Shown: positions 36,531 through 47,094, counted from the first letter of the stretch. The stretch: 64,000 nt of DNA from Arthrobacter sp. ISL-65 (GCF_018613795.1 NZ_JAGGPN010000020.1:209289-273288), one strand, 5' to 3'. Notes: generated from the letters alone by a model not told the origin. Translations and numbers: made by a program.

Positions 36531-38246
36531 TCAGTCTTTCCGCGCCGTGGTGGTGCCCGGCAGCATGGCCATGAACACGGCGCCAGGTCCGCCGGCGTTG
36601 CCGGGTTCAAGCACCGTGACGTCGCCCCCGCGCCGCCGCGCCAGCTGACGCGCCAACGCCAGGCCCAGGCCCTGGCCGCCGGCGCGGCCCTGTCCCTGGA
36701 GAACACTGCCGCCCGCCGTCGTAAACCCCTCGGCGAACACCGCCTCGGGGTTGCCGCCGTCCGGCAGCCCGTCGCCGGAATCGGCGACGACGACGTGCAG
36801 GGTGCCGCCGCCCTCGTCATCCAGCAGCTCAAGCTCCACCCAGCGCTCGGCGGCCGTGCCGGCCACCGCCGCGTTGACCGCGTTGTCGATCAGGTTTCCG
36901 AGCACCGTGGTGACGTCCTGCGGCTCCGTCACCTGGCCCCGCACCAGGGTTTCCGGCCCGATCCGCAACGATACCCCCCGCTCGTCGGCCTCCACGCCCT
37001 TCGCGCCGATGAAGGCCTGCAGATACGGGTCCTGCAGCAGTTCGGCCTGGTCCACGGGGAACTTCAGCGGGCCTGTGGCTGCGATCCGCTCGAGGTAATT
37101 GCGCGCCTGCTGGTGCTGGCCGATGCTCATGAACCCCGCGATCGTGTGGAGCTGGTTGGCGAACTCGTGCCGCTGCGCCCGCAGGGCAGTGGACATGGTT
37201 CCGACGGCGTCGAGCTGCCGGGTCAGGTGCTGGAGTTCGGTGCGGTCACGGAGCATGACCACCCAGCCCAGATCTTCGCGGCGGTGCAGTGCCTTCCGGG
37301 CGCTGGCCACGAGGACCCGTTCCCCGGCCACCAGTTCCACGGCCTCGCCCTCACGGGCGTCGGGCAGAGTGAGGGCCTTGAGCCGGGCCGGTACCGGGGC
37401 GTCCTGCCAGAGCTGGCCGGAAAGGTCGGGCTGGCCAAGAAGACGTTGGGCCGCGGCGTTGAACACGCTGATCCGGCCGTCAGCGGAGATGCCCACGACC
37501 CCCTCGTCCACCCCTTCCAGGACCGCCACCTGGTCGTGCACCAGGGCGCCGATTTCCTCCGGTTCCAGGCCGAGCGTGAGCCGCTGCAGCCGGCGCCGGA
37601 GCAGGAATGACGCGAGGACCCCGGCGGCCAGTGAGCCGGCCGCTGTCAGCACGATCGGCACGATGTCCCGGGCGAGGCTCTGGCCGATGGACTCGGTGGA
37701 ATAGCCGACGCTCACCTCGCCCACCACGGTCCCGGAACCCGAACCCGAAACGGAACCAGAACCCGAACCCGGTGCGAATACAGGAACCTTCGCGCCGGCC
37801 GACGGGCCCAGCGTGCCGGTGTTGCGGGTGGTCACCTCGCGGCCCGCCAGCGCTTCGGACGGGTCGGTACTTACGCGCTCGCCCAGCCGGTCGGCGTCGG
37901 GATGGGCCAGCCGCATCCCCGCTTCGTCGGTGATCACCACGAACAGGGCGCCGGTGCTGGCCCGGGCGCCCTCGGCCACCGCCATGAGCGGCCCGGCCTT
38001 CAGCTCCGCCGGCGGGGGAGTGCCCGCCTGCCGGCTGATGGCCTGCACGTTGGCGCGGACCGAGGGGTCCGAGGCCACGGTTCGGGCCAGGGTCAGGGCC
38101 TGGTTTTCAGCCTCGCGGCCCAGCCGTTCGAACGTCAGCCACGCATGCACCGCGCCGCTGAGGAGCACGACGAGGAGCACCACGCCCAGCTGCAGGAGCA
38201 ACGTCTGGGTGGAGAACCTGAGCGGAAGCCTGCCGGCGGGGCTCAT
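36531..38246 (-). CDS. CitA/DcuS-type sensor histidine kinase
   Basis: 571 residues. An N-terminal helix (about 18-38) is followed by a PAS-like extracellular sensor domain (about 40-205) containing the family motif MRLAHPDADRLG with a citrate/dicarboxylate-binding His region, then a second helix (about 215-235). A cytoplasmic PAS domain (GISADGRISVFNAAAQRLLG) leads to the SpoOB-like dimerisation helix LRAQRHEFANQLHTIAGFM with the phospho-accepting His, and the ATPase domain with GNLIDNAVNAA, DSGDGLPDGG and GLGLALARQLARRRGG. The sensor domain holds an unusual Ser/Gly repeat insert (GSGSGSVSGSGSG). Transcribed with the regulator 42 bases downstream. Confidence 0.93.
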   Translation of the reverse strand: MSPAGRLPLRFSTQTLLLQLGVVLLVVLLSGAVHAWLTFERLGREAENQALTLARTVASDPSVRANVQAISRQAGTPPPAELKAGPLMAVAEGARASTGALFVVITDEAGMRLAHPDADRLGERVSTDPSEALAGREVTTRNTGTLGPSAGAKVPVFAPGSGSGSVSGSGSGTVVGEVSVGYSTESIGQSLARDIVPIVLTAAGSLAAGVLASFLLRRRLQRLTLGLEPEEIGALVHDQVAVLEGVDEGVVGISADGRISVFNAAAQRLLGQPDLSGQLWQDAPVPARLKALTLPDAREGEAVELVAGERVLVASARKALHRREDLGWVVMLRDRTELQHLTRQLDAVGTMSTALRAQRHEFANQLHTIAGFMSIGQHQQARNYLERIAATGPLKFPVDQAELLQDPYLQAFIGAKGVEADERGVSLRIGPETLVRGQVTEPQDVTTVLGNLIDNAVNAAVAGTAAERWVELELLDDEGGGTLHVVVADSGDGLPDGGNPEAVFAEGFTTAGGSVLQGQGRAGGQGLGLALARQLARRRGGDVTVLEPGNAGGPGAVFMAMLPGTTTARKD

Positions 38247-38395
38247 CCTGGCACTCCTTCGTGGGTCGGGCGGGCTGCCGGGCGGTTTGGGCTGGCAACG
38301 GGGCGTTTGAGCAGAATGAGCAAAATGCTCCCAATAAGCAGTATGCCAATCAATTGAGCCAAAGGCACTGCCGTGACCGGGGCCACTCTAACGTC

Positions 38396-38411
38396 TGTAG
38401 TACGCATCACA
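38396..38411. promoter_or_regulatory. possible CRP/GlxR-type site upstream of citM
   Basis: TGTAG-TACGCA-TCACA fits TGTGA-N6-TCACA with one exact and one weak half-site. A similar site lies at 54501-54516 before the MHS transporter gene, sharing the 10-mer CGCATCACAC. Confidence 0.35.
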
Positions 38412-38445
38412 CCGGGGTGGTGCTGTTCACTAGAAGGAGCCGGCT

Positions 38446-39951
38446 GTGCTGGTATTACTTGGATTCGCCATGATCGCGGTTTTCATGGTGCTGATCATGA
38501 CGAAGAAGTTGACGCCAGTGCTGGCGCTGATCATCGTCCCCACCGTTTTCGGTCTGTTCGCGGGTGCCGGCCTCGGCATCGGCGACATGATTATGGACTC
38601 GATGAAGTCCATGACCTCCACCGCCGCGTTGCTGATGTTCGCCATCATCTACTTCGGCCTGATGATCGACGTCGGACTCTTCGATCCGCTGGTCCGGTTC
38701 ATTCTGCGCAAGCTCGGCAATGACCCCGCCAAGGTGGTCCTGGGCACCGCGCTCCTGGCTGCTGCCGTGTCGCTCGACGGCGACGGCTCCACCACCTTCA
38801 TCCTCACCACCGCCGCCATGCTGCCGATCTACCTCCGCCTGAAGATGAGCCCTGTGGTCCTCACCTGTGTGGCCGGCCTGGCCAACGGCACCATGAACAT
38901 CGTGCCCTGGGGCGGCCCCACCGCCCGCGCCGCCAGCGCCCTGAAGATCGACGTCAATGACGTCTTCGTCCCGATGATCCCATCGCTGATCGCCGGCCTC
39001 GCCGTCGTCCTGGTCTTCGCCTGGGTGCTGGGCCTGCAGGAGCGCAACCGCCTCCGCACCACGCAGCCGGAAATCTGGGGCGTGCCGGAAACCGCTGAAG
39101 GGTTCGACGGCGGAGCTCCCGCCGGCGGCGGCCGCACCGGTTCCGGCCGCACCGGTTCCGGCCGCGGTGGTTCGGGCCGGGGTCCCGCACCTGTTCCCGC
39201 AACCGGCGGCCCCGCCGTCGGCGGTTCCTCCGACGGTTCGTCGGTGGCAGTCCTGGAACGCACCGAGCTCCTGGTCGACGACAGCGACACCGCCATGGCG
39301 GACACCGCCCTGGACCCCAACCGCAAGACCCTGCGCCCCAAGCTGCAGTGGTTCAACCTGGCCCTCACCGTCGCCGTCATGGGCATGCTCATCGCTGACC
39401 TCGTGCCGCTGCCGTACGTCTTCATGGTTGGCTCGGCCATCGCCCTGCTGGTGAACTTCCCGCACGTCAAGGACCAGGGCGCTCAGCTCGTGGCCCACGC
39501 ACCGTCGATCGTCGCCGTCGTCAGCATGGTCATGGCCGCCGCAGTCCTCACCGGCGTCCTGACCGGAACCGGCATGGTCGAGGCAATGTCCGCCTGGCTG
39601 GTCCAGATCATCCCGTCCAGCATGGGTCCGCTCATGGCAGTCATCACCGGCGTCCTCAGCATCCCCATGACGTTCTTTATGAGCAACGATGCCTTCTACT
39701 TCGGCGTACTGCCCGTCCTGAGCGAGACCGCTGCCCACTACGGCATCAGCGCCGCCGAGATGGCCCGTGCCTCCATCACCGGCCAGCCGTTCCACATGCA
39801 GAGCCCGCTGGTTCCCGCCATCCTGCTACTGGTCTCCCTGGCCAAGGTGGACCTGGGTGACCACCACAAGAAGGTCCTCTGGAGGAGCGCAGTAGTAGCC
39901 CTCGTCATGCTGGCAGTAGCAGTCCTGACCGGAGCAATCGGCATCGGCTAG
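38446..39951 (+). CDS. CitM-type citrate:Mg/H+ symporter (CitMHS family)
   Basis: 501-residue membrane transporter for metal-citrate complexes. The GTG at 38446 has AGAAGGAG 5-8 bases upstream. About 11-12 hydrophobic helices; family features include MIDVGLFDPLVRFILRKLG (seen as LFDPLVRFILRKLG), LDGDGSTTFILTTAAMLP and the C-terminal FFMSNDAFYFGVLPVL and GQPFHMQSPLVPAILL. A long Gly/Arg/Ser-rich cytoplasmic insert (about residues 215-275) carries short repeats. It is divergent from the citAB-like kinase/regulator pair, the classical arrangement for citrate-inducible uptake, and is followed by a perfect 19-bp terminator hairpin. Confidence 0.93.
   Translation: MLVLLGFAMIAVFMVLIMTKKLTPVLALIIVPTVFGLFAGAGLGIGDMIMDSMKSMTSTAALLMFAIIYFGLMIDVGLFDPLVRFILRKLGNDPAKVVLGTALLAAAVSLDGDGSTTFILTTAAMLPIYLRLKMSPVVLTCVAGLANGTMNIVPWGGPTARAASALKIDVNDVFVPMIPSLIAGLAVVLVFAWVLGLQERNRLRTTQPEIWGVPETAEGFDGGAPAGGGRTGSGRTGSGRGGSGRGPAPVPATGGPAVGGSSDGSSVAVLERTELLVDDSDTAMADTALDPNRKTLRPKLQWFNLALTVAVMGMLIADLVPLPYVFMVGSAIALLVNFPHVKDQGAQLVAHAPSIVAVVSMVMAAAVLTGVLTGTGMVEAMSAWLVQIIPSSMGPLMAVITGVLSIPMTFFMSNDAFYFGVLPVLSETAAHYGISAAEMARASITGQPFHMQSPLVPAILLLVSLAKVDLGDHHKKVLWRSAVVALVMLAVAVLTGAIGIG
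39131..39175 (+). repeat. 15-base tandem repeats in citM linker
   Basis: GCCGCACCGGTTCCG occurs at 39131-39145 and 39146-39160, with a diverged third copy to 39175; it encodes GRTGS-type units in the cytoplasmic loop. Confidence 0.85.
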
Positions 39952-39982
39952 AGACGCAGGAACGCGACTAGTAACAAAACAA

Positions 39983-40023
39983 AAGGAAGCAGAGTGCGGA
40001 AGATTTCCGCACTCTGCTTCCTT
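39983..40023 (+). terminator. terminator after citM
   Basis: A perfect 19-base stem (39983-40001 with 40005-40023) with a 3-base loop, starting AAGGAAGCAGAG and ending CTCTGCTTCCTT. The remainder of the 284-base gap before gatC holds no gene I can support. Confidence 0.85.
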
Positions 40024-40235
40024 GCTGTCTGTAATCGTCACGAACAGGAAAAGGGGCACGCCGGCAACGGGACGGACATCCGGAAGCGTGCGTCAAAGCG
40101 AGGTACGAGCAGCACGCGGAGGATCGTCCGGCCCGGGGCCGGAAGGTGACCAGTACTGCCGCCAGGAGTGCGGAGACACAACAGCAAGCCACGTAGACTA
40201 GTCCGGAAACCCATTCCGAACTTGCAGGGAGATCC

Positions 40236-40532
40236 ATGGCTGCGATCAACCGCGACGATGTCGCGCACCTAGCGCGGCTCGCGCACATTGAGATGAGTGC
40301 TGAAGAGCTGGACAGGATGGCCGGCGAACTTGCCGTCATCGTAGACGCGGTGAAATCCGTGAGTGAGGCCGCAGGTGACGGTGTTCCCGCAACTTCGCAC
40401 CCGATTCCGCTGAGCAACGTGTTCCGCGAGGACGAGGTGGGCCACACCTTCACCGCTGAGCAGGCACTCTCCGGCGCTCCGGACTCGGACGCAGACCGCT
40501 TCAAGGTCCCGGCAATCCTGGATGAGGACTAG
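40236..40532 (+). CDS. gatC: Asp-tRNA(Asn)/Glu-tRNA(Gln) amidotransferase subunit C
   Basis: 98-residue subunit that holds GatA and GatB together in the enzyme converting Glu-tRNA(Gln) and Asp-tRNA(Asn) to their amides. The N-terminal INRDDVAHLARLAHIEMSAEEL is characteristic (seen as DDVAHLARLAHIEMS), as is the C-terminal SGAPDSDADRFKVPAILDED. ATG with CAGGGAG just upstream. First gene of gatCAB, with 3 bases to gatA. Confidence 0.96.
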   Translation: MAAINRDDVAHLARLAHIEMSAEELDRMAGELAVIVDAVKSVSEAAGDGVPATSHPIPLSNVFREDEVGHTFTAEQALSGAPDSDADRFKVPAILDED

Positions 40533-40535
40533 AAC

Positions 40536-42098
40536 ATGACTGAAACCAACAGCACGGAACTCATCCGTCTTTCCGCTGCCCAGCTGGCCGCGAAGCTCGC
40601 CGCCCGCGAGGTAACCGCCGTCGAAGTCACCCAGGCGCACCTCGACCGCATCGCCGCCGTCGACGGGGGAGAACGCGGCGTCAACGCGTTCCTGCACGTC
40701 AACACCGAGGAAGCACTCGCCGTCGCCGCCGAGGTGGACGCCATCCGCGCCGCGGGCGGGCAGGCCGCACAGGAACTGCACGAGCTCGCCGGCGTTCCGA
40801 TCGCCGTCAAGGACCTCATCGTCACCATCGGCCAGCCCACCACCGCCGGCTCCAAGATCCTCGAAGGCTGGTACAGCCCGTACGACGCCACCGTCGTCAA
40901 GAAGCTGCGCGCCGCGAAGATGCCGATCCTGGGCAAGACCAACCTGGACGAGTTCGCCATGGGCTCCTCCACCGAGCACTCGGCCTTCGGCCCCACCCGC
41001 AACCCGTGGGACCTGGACCGCATCCCCGGCGGTTCGGGCGGCGGGTCGGCAGCCGCCGTCGCAGCCTTTGAAGCGCCGCTGGCCCTGGGCACGGACACCG
41101 GCGGATCCATCCGCCAGCCCGGCGCCGTCACCGGCACCGTGGGCGTCAAGCCCACCTACGGCGGCGTGTCCCGCTACGGCGCCATCGCCATGGCGTCCTC
41201 GCTGGACCAGATCGGCCCGGTGTCACGCACCGTCCTGGACTCGGCTTTGCTGCAGCAGGTCATCGGCGGCCACGACCCGCACGACTCCACCTCCCTGCCG
41301 GACCCGCTGGGCGACCTTGTGGCCGCTGCGCGCCTCGGCAACGTGGACGGCATGAAGATCGGCATCATCAAGGAACTCCACGGCGAGGGCTACCAGGCCG
41401 GCGTCGAAAACCGCTTCAACGAATCGCTTGAGCTGCTTAAAGAGGCGGGTGCGGAGATCGTTGAGGTGTCCTGCCCCAACTTCCAGTACGCCCTGGGCGC
41501 CTACTACCTGATCATGCCCTCCGAGGCCTCCTCCAACCTGGCCAAGTTCGACGGCGTCCGCTACGGCCTGCGCGTGCTCCCCGAGGAGCCGCCGCTGACC
41601 ATCGAGCGTGTCATGGGCGCCACCCGCGCCGCCGGGTTCGGCGACGAGGTCAAGCGCCGGATCATCCTGGGCACGTACGCGCTGTCCGCCGGCTACTACG
41701 ACGCCTACTACGGCTCCGCCCAGAAGGTCCGCACGCTCATCCAGCGCGACTTCGAGGCTGCCTTCGCCAAGGCCGACGTCCTGATTTCCCCCACGGCGCC
41801 CACCACGGCGTTCAAGCTGGGCGAGAAGCTGGATGACCCGCTGGCCATGTACCTCAACGACGTCGCCACCATCCCCGCCAACATGGCCGGCGTCCCCGGC
41901 CTGTCCCTGCCCGGCGGCCTGGCCGACGAGGACGGACTGCCTGTCGGCATCCAGCTGCTGGCACCTGCCCGCGAGGACGCCCGCCTCTACCGGGTTGGTG
42001 CTGTCCTGGAATCCCTGCTGGAAGCGAAATGGGGCGGTCCGCTGCTGGACAAGGCCCCGTCGTTGGTTGAGCTTGTCGAAACCCAGGAGGCAAAATAA
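40536..42098 (+). CDS. gatA: Asp-tRNA(Asn)/Glu-tRNA(Gln) amidotransferase subunit A
   Basis: 520-residue amidase that releases ammonia from glutamine for GatB. The Ser-cisSer-Lys triad of the amidase signature family is present: lysine in [10 protein letters not shown], cis-serine in [14 protein letters not shown] and nucleophilic serine in [12 protein letters not shown]. The N-terminal [20 protein letters not shown] and the C-terminal [11 protein letters not shown] fit GatA. It overlaps gatB by one base (TAATG), so translation is coupled. Confidence 0.97.
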   Translation: MTETNSTELIRLSAAQLAAKLAAREVTAVEVTQAHLDRIAAVDGGERGVNAFLHVNTEEALAVAAEVDAIRAAGGQAAQELHELAGVPIAVKDLIVTIGQPTTAGSKILEGWYSPYDATVVKKLRAAKMPILGKTNLDEFAMGSSTEHSAFGPTRNPWDLDRIPGGSGGGSAAAVAAFEAPLALGTDTGGSIRQPGAVTGTVGVKPTYGGVSRYGAIAMASSLDQIGPVSRTVLDSALLQQVIGGHDPHDSTSLPDPLGDLVAAARLGNVDGMKIGIIKELHGEGYQAGVENRFNESLELLKEAGAEIVEVSCPNFQYALGAYYLIMPSEASSNLAKFDGVRYGLRVLPEEPPLTIERVMGATRAAGFGDEVKRRIILGTYALSAGYYDAYYGSAQKVRTLIQRDFEAAFAKADVLISPTAPTTAFKLGEKLDDPLAMYLNDVATIPANMAGVPGLSLPGGLADEDGLPVGIQLLAPAREDARLYRVGAVLESLLEAKWGGPLLDKAPSLVELVETQEAK

Positions 42099-43606
42099 TG
42101 AGCACTGACGCAACCCTGAGCTTCGAAGAAGCCATGGAGAAGTACGACCCCGTACTGGGGTTCGAGGTCCACGTTGAACTCAACACGAAGACCAAGATGT
42201 TCTCCTCCGCGCCTAACGTGTTCGGCGACGAGCCCAACACGAACGTCAACGAGGTGGACCTGGGCATGCCCGGCGTCCTGCCGGTGGTGAACAAGACCGC
42301 GGTGGAGTCCTCCATCAAGATCGGTCTGGCGCTGAACTGCAAGATCGCAGAATCCTGCCGCTTCGCCCGGAAGAACTACTTCTACCCGGACACCCCCAAG
42401 AACTTCCAGACGTCCCAGTACGACGAGCCGATCGCCTATGACGGCTACCTGGACATCGAGCTCGAGGACGGCACCGTGTTCCGCGTTGAGATCGAGCGCG
42501 CGCACATGGAGGAGGACGCCGGCAAGCTGACCCACCTCGGCGGCTCGGCAGGACGTATCCAGGGCGCCGAATACTCCCTGGTGGACTACAACCGTGCCGG
42601 CGTTCCGCTCGTCGAGATCGTCACCAAGCCGATCGAAGGCGCCGGTTCCCGCGCCCCCGAGCTCGCCAAGGCCTACGTTGCCGCTGTGCGTGAAATCGTC
42701 AAGAACCTCGGCGTCTCGGACGCCAAGATGGAGCGCGGCAACGTCCGCTGCGACGCCAACGTCTCGCTGCGACCGCACGGCCGCGAACGCTTCGGCATCC
42801 GCTCCGAGACGAAAAACGTGAACTCGCTGCGCGCCGTCGAACACGCCGTCCGTTACGAAATCCAGCGCCACGCCGCCGTCCTGGACTCCGGCGAGCCGGT
42901 AATCCAGGAAACGCGCCACTGGCACGAGGACACGCGCACGACGACGTCGGGCCGGGCAAAGTCCGACGCCGACGACTACCGCTACTTCCCGGAGCCGGAC
43001 CTGGTTCCCGTGGTTCCCTCCCGGGAATGGGTGGAGGAGATCCGCCAGACACTGCCCGAGCCGCCGGCCGAGCGCCGCAAGCGGCTGAAGCAGGACTGGG
43101 GCTACTCGGACCTTGAGTTCCGTGACGTCGTCAATGCCGGCGTGCTGGACGAGATCGAGGAAACCATCACCGCCGGCGCCAGCGCTTCCGTGGCCCGTAA
43201 GTGGTGGATGGGTGAGATCGTGGGCCGCGCCAAGAACGCAGACGTCGACCCCGGCCAGCTCGGCGTCACACCGGCCACCATCGTCGAGCTGAGCCGCATG
43301 GTGGAAGCGGGCAAGATCAACAACAAGATGGCCTCCGCGGTGCTGGATGGCGTCCTCGCCGGAGAAGGCACCCCCGCCGAGGTCGTCGAAAAGCGCGGCC
43401 TCGCCGTGGTGTCCGACGACGGCCCGCTCCTGGAAGCCATCGACGCAGCCCTGGCCGCGCAGCCCGACGTCGCGGAGAAGATCCGCGGCGGCAAGGTGCA
43501 GGCCATCGGCGCCATCGTTGGCGGCGTGATGAAGGCCACCCGCGGCCAGGCCGACGCCGGCCGCGTGCGCGAGCTGATCCTGGAGAAGCTCGGCGTCACC
43601 GTTTAG
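42098..43606 (+). CDS. gatB: Asp-tRNA(Asn)/Glu-tRNA(Gln) amidotransferase subunit B
   Basis: 502 residues; binds the mischarged tRNA, phosphorylates the side chain and transfers ammonia. Cradle domain features include [52 protein letters not shown] and [12 protein letters not shown]. The YqeY-like C-terminal tail ends in [19 protein letters not shown] and the usual LILEKLGV. Last gene of gatCAB; a large nested palindrome follows. Confidence 0.97.
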   Translation: MSTDATLSFEEAMEKYDPVLGFEVHVELNTKTKMFSSAPNVFGDEPNTNVNEVDLGMPGVLPVVNKTAVESSIKIGLALNCKIAESCRFARKNYFYPDTPKNFQTSQYDEPIAYDGYLDIELEDGTVFRVEIERAHMEEDAGKLTHLGGSAGRIQGAEYSLVDYNRAGVPLVEIVTKPIEGAGSRAPELAKAYVAAVREIVKNLGVSDAKMERGNVRCDANVSLRPHGRERFGIRSETKNVNSLRAVEHAVRYEIQRHAAVLDSGEPVIQETRHWHEDTRTTTSGRAKSDADDYRYFPEPDLVPVVPSREWVEEIRQTLPEPPAERRKRLKQDWGYSDLEFRDVVNAGVLDEIEETITAGASASVARKWWMGEIVGRAKNADVDPGQLGVTPATIVELSRMVEAGKINNKMASAVLDGVLAGEGTPAEVVEKRGLAVVSDDGPLLEAIDAALAAQPDVAEKIRGGKVQAIGAIVGGVMKATRGQADAGRVRELILEKLGVTV

Positions 43607-43615
43607 CCGTTTGTT

Positions 43616-43685
43616 AACCCAACTGGGTCGCAGTTGCGGGGGTTCTGAGCGCTCAGAACCCCCTGTGCTGCGACCCAGTTGGGTT
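43616..43685. terminator. nested palindromes, bidirectional terminator
   Basis: Outer arms of 18 bases (43616-43633 and 43668-43685, beginning AACCCAACTGGG) are perfectly complementary and enclose a separate 26-base perfect palindrome (43638-43663, centre GAGCGCTC). It lies between the converging gatB and lysR genes. Confidence 0.75.
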
Positions 43686-43698
43686 TAACCAGGTGAAC

Positions 43699-44616
43699 TC
43701 AAGCGTGGCTGAGCCGGGCCATGATGTCCTGCAGCGCCTCGCACACCACCCGGACCGACGCGCGCTTCAGGTTTTCCGGGCGCGCCAAAATATCGATGCG
43801 GCGCCGGGTGCTGATCCCGTGCAGCGGCCGCAACACAATGTCCGGGTTCAGCACCGGCCGCGCCGTATGCCGCGGCAGCAGGCCGATCACGCTTCCGGAG
43901 GCCACCAGCGCCGCCACCGTGGAGTAGTCGTTGATCCGGTGCACGATGTGCAGCTCCCGGCTGGACACCGCGGCGACGGCGGAGAGCACGTCCGCGGGGG
44001 AGTAGCCGGCGCGGCTGGTCACCCAGGGTTCGCCGACGACGTCGGAAACGGTCAGCGCCGCCTGGCCGGCCAGGCGGTGGCCGGCCGGCAGCGCGACGTC
44101 CAGCGGCTCGTGGGCCAGCGGTATCACCGCCACCCTTTCCTCCGGCCACTTCGGGCTGTGGTCCATCCGGTGCGCCAGCACGAGGTCGTACCGCGCCGTC
44201 AGCGCGGGAAAATCCTGCTGGGCCACGTCCTCGTCGGAGAGCAGCACCTTCGGCTTGTCCGGGCCGTCCAGAAGCCGGGCCAGCGGCGCAAACAGTGCCT
44301 GCCCCGCACTGTGGAAACCGCTCACCGTCACCGGAGCCACCGTGGAGCTGTGGTACGCGCCGATCGCCATCCGTGCGTCGGCCATGGCGCTGACGACGGC
44401 GGCCCCCGCGTCCGCGAGCACCTGGCCGGCCTCCGTGAGGACCAGGTTCCGGCCCTCCTTGCGGGTCAGCGGCACCTCGACGCTTTTCTGCAGCTGGGCG
44501 AGCTGCTGGGACACGGCGGAGGGCGTGACGAGCAGGGTATCGGCCACGGCCTTGACACTTCCGAGCGCGCCCAGCTCCCGCAGCATTTCGAGCTGGTGGA
44601 TCTCCATGCGCTCCAT
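43699..44616 (-). CDS. LysR-family transcriptional regulator (by tdh)
   Basis: 305 residues from the ATG at 44616, which has TAAGGA 5 bases upstream; an ATG at 44607 and a TTG at 44631 are alternatives. The N-terminal winged HTH is EIHQLEMLRELGALGSVKAV followed by TLLVTPSAVSQQLAQLQK. The effector domain follows from about residue 90 (VSGFHSAGQALFAPLARLL). It is divergent from tdh-kbl and probably controls threonine breakdown, inferred from position and from a palindrome in the shared upstream region (44635-44651). Confidence 0.92.
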   Translation of the reverse strand: MERMEIHQLEMLRELGALGSVKAVADTLLVTPSAVSQQLAQLQKSVEVPLTRKEGRNLVLTEAGQVLADAGAAVVSAMADARMAIGAYHSSTVAPVTVSGFHSAGQALFAPLARLLDGPDKPKVLLSDEDVAQQDFPALTARYDLVLAHRMDHSPKWPEERVAVIPLAHEPLDVALPAGHRLAGQAALTVSDVVGEPWVTSRAGYSPADVLSAVAAVSSRELHIVHRINDYSTVAALVASGSVIGLLPRHTARPVLNPDIVLRPLHGISTRRRIDILARPENLKRASVRVVCEALQDIMARLSHA

Positions 44617-44634
44617 CCTATTCCTTAGCAATCA

Positions 44635-44651
44635 CTTAATCGTCGATTGAG
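44635..44651. promoter_or_regulatory. candidate LysR operator between lysR and tdh
   Basis: CTTAATCG-T-CGATTGAG is a 17-base inverted repeat with one mismatched pair, centred 27 bases from the lysR start codon in the divergent intergenic region. LysR proteins bind interrupted palindromes of this kind. Confidence 0.4.
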
Positions 44652-44740
44652 AAAATTCCCCTTGTGCTAATGGGTCGAAGGTGGCTCTAATGAAGGGAGA
44701 ATTCCCCGCATGCCACCGCATGCCGAACGTAAGGAAGCCA

Positions 44741-45787
44741 ATGAAGGCCCTCTACAAGGCCGGCGCACACGCCGGGTTTGAACTGACCGACCGCCCGGAA
44801 CCCGAGGCGGGACCCGGCGAGGTCAAGATCCGCGTGTTGACCACCGGCATCTGCGGCACGGACCTGCACATTCAGTCGTGGGACGCCTGGGCTCAGGGCA
44901 TCATCGAGGCCCCGCTGATCGCCGGCCACGAGTTCTACGGCGAGGTGGTGGCCACCGGCGAGGACGTGCGCTACGTCAATGTGGGAGACCGCGTTTCGGG
45001 CGAAGGCCACATCGTCTGCGGGATCTGCCGCAACTGCCGGGCCGGCCGCCGGCAGATGTGCATCCACACGGTCAGCGTTGGCGTGCAGCGGGACGGGGCG
45101 TTTGCCGAATACGTCGTCATCCCGGAGACCAACGTCTGGGTGCACCAGGATCCGTCCGTCACCCCGGAACTCGGTGCCATCTTCGACCCCTTCGGCAACG
45201 CCGTGCACACCGCCCTGAGTTTCCCGCTGGTGGGGGAGGACGTGCTGATCACCGGAGCCGGGCCGATCGGCCTCATGGCTATCGCCGTGGCCCGCCATGC
45301 CGGCGCCCGCAAGATCGCCATCACCGACGTCTCGGCCCCGCGCCTTGAGCTGGCCCGCCAGCTCGGCGTGGACCTGGCCATCGACGTCTCCAAGACGCGG
45401 GTCCGGGAAGCGCAGCGGGAGCTGGGCATGCGCGAGGGCTTCGACATCGGACTGGAAATGTCCGGCCATCCCACGGCGTTGCCGGAGATGATCGACAACA
45501 TGAACCACGGCGGACGTATCGCCATGCTCGGTCTGCCCAGCCAGTCCATTGATATTGACTGGGCCAAGGTGGTCACGCACATGCTGACCCTGAAGGGCAT
45601 CTACGGCCGCGAAATGTTCGAGACCTGGTACGCCATGAGTGCAATGCTCTCCTCCAGCCCGGCGGTGCACGCCAGCATCTCCGCCGTGGTCACGGACGTG
45701 CTGCCGGCCACCCAGTGGGAGAAGGGCTTCGAAATCGCGAAGGCCGGCGTCGGCGGCAAGGTGGTGCTCGACTGGTCGGAAATCTGA
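44741..45787 (+). CDS. tdh: L-threonine 3-dehydrogenase
   Basis: 348-residue zinc medium-chain dehydrogenase: L-threonine + NAD+ to 2-amino-3-ketobutyrate. The ATG at 44741 ([12 protein letters not shown]) is chosen because AAGGAAG lies 4-10 bases upstream, although the frame is open from 44681. Catalytic zinc ligands are in ICGTDLHI and IAGHEFYGE; the structural zinc cysteines are [15 protein letters not shown]. The Rossmann motif is [15 protein letters not shown]. Next gene is kbl, 65 bases on, completing the pathway to glycine and acetyl-CoA. Confidence 0.96.
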   Translation: MKALYKAGAHAGFELTDRPEPEAGPGEVKIRVLTTGICGTDLHIQSWDAWAQGIIEAPLIAGHEFYGEVVATGEDVRYVNVGDRVSGEGHIVCGICRNCRAGRRQMCIHTVSVGVQRDGAFAEYVVIPETNVWVHQDPSVTPELGAIFDPFGNAVHTALSFPLVGEDVLITGAGPIGLMAIAVARHAGARKIAITDVSAPRLELARQLGVDLAIDVSKTRVREAQRELGMREGFDIGLEMSGHPTALPEMIDNMNHGGRIAMLGLPSQSIDIDWAKVVTHMLTLKGIYGREMFETWYAMSAMLSSSPAVHASISAVVTDVLPATQWEKGFEIAKAGVGGKVVLDWSEI

Positions 45788-45852
45788 CCTGAAATCCGGC
45801 CCCCTGCCCTTCCACACACTTCTGACAGTTTCCCAGCCGAGGAGAACCCGCC

Positions 45853-47049
45853 ATGTACTCAGCCATCAAGAACCAGCTCCGCGCCGAGCTCGACGACATC
45901 CGCACCGCAGGCCTCTACAAGACCGAGCGCCACATCGACTCTGCCCAGGCCAGCCACATCACCGCCGGACAGATCGGTGAAACCGGCTCGCCCGTCCTGA
46001 ACTTCTGCGCCAACAACTACCTGGGCCTCGCCGACCACCCCGAGATCATCGCCGCGGCCAAGTCCGCCATGGACGATCGCGGATTCGGCATGGCCAGTGT
46101 CCGGTTCATCTGCGGCACCCAGGACCTCCACCTCGACCTCGAAGCCAGGGTCTCAAAGTTCCTGGGCACCGAGGACACCATCCTGTTCTCCAGCTGCTTC
46201 GACGCGAACGGCGGCGTTTTCGAATCGCTCTTCGGCCCTGAGGACGCGATCATCTCCGACGCCCTGAACCACGCGTCCATCATCGACGGCATCCGGCTCT
46301 GCAAGGCGCAGCGTTTCCGGTACGCCAACCAGGACATGGCTGACCTGGAGGCCAAGCTCGTCGAGGCGAAGGATGCCCGGCGGAAAATCATCGTCACCGA
46401 CGGCGTCTTCTCCATGGACGGCTACCTTGCCCCGCTGGAGGCCATCTGCGACCTCGCCGAGAAGCACGACGCCCTGGTGATGGTGGACGACTCCCACGCC
46501 GTCGGGTTCATGGGAGCCACCGGAGCCGGGACTCCCGAGCACGCCGGCGTCTCCCACCGTGTGGACATCTTCACGGGCACCTTCGGGAAGGCGTTGGGCG
46601 GCGCCTCGGGCGGCTACGTGTCCGGCCGCAGCGAAGTGGTGGCTATGCTGCGGCAGAAGGCCCGCCCCTACCTCTTCTCGAACTCCCTCGCGCCGGCCAT
46701 CGTGGCGGCGACCATCAAGGCCCTGGAGCTCGTGCAGACCTCCGGCGAGCTGCGGGACAGGCTGTTCCGGAACGCGGAGCTGTTCCGCCGCCGGATGACG
46801 GAGGAAGGCTTCGAACTGCTCGACGGCGAACACGCCATTGTGCCGGTCATGTTCGGCGACGCTGTGCTGGCAGCGAAGGTGGCCGACCAGATGCTCCAGC
46901 ACGGGGTCTACGTGACCGCCTTCAGCTTCCCCGTGGTGCCGCGCGGTGCCGCCCGGATCCGCGTCCAGCTGTCAGCCGCGCACAGCGCCGACGACGTCGA
47001 AACCTGCGTCCAGGCGTTCGTCAAGAGCCGGGACGCCGTGGCTGCGTAG
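45853..47049 (+). CDS. kbl: glycine C-acetyltransferase (2-amino-3-ketobutyrate CoA ligase)
   Basis: 398-residue PLP enzyme of the alpha-oxoamine synthase family; cleaves 2-amino-3-ketobutyrate with CoA to glycine and acetyl-CoA. Visible features are [49 protein letters not shown] and the PLP lysine in [20 protein letters not shown] behind GAGGAGAA. It acts directly on the product of Tdh encoded upstream. Confidence 0.97.
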   Translation: MYSAIKNQLRAELDDIRTAGLYKTERHIDSAQASHITAGQIGETGSPVLNFCANNYLGLADHPEIIAAAKSAMDDRGFGMASVRFICGTQDLHLDLEARVSKFLGTEDTILFSSCFDANGGVFESLFGPEDAIISDALNHASIIDGIRLCKAQRFRYANQDMADLEAKLVEAKDARRKIIVTDGVFSMDGYLAPLEAICDLAEKHDALVMVDDSHAVGFMGATGAGTPEHAGVSHRVDIFTGTFGKALGGASGGYVSGRSEVVAMLRQKARPYLFSNSLAPAIVAATIKALELVQTSGELRDRLFRNAELFRRRMTEEGFELLDGEHAIVPVMFGDAVLAAKVADQMLQHGVYVTAFSFPVVPRGAARIRVQLSAAHSADDVETCVQAFVKSRDAVAA

Positions 47050-47094
47050 GCTCCGGTCACCTGTAAAGTCCGGCCATCTGTAAAGATTGAGCCC

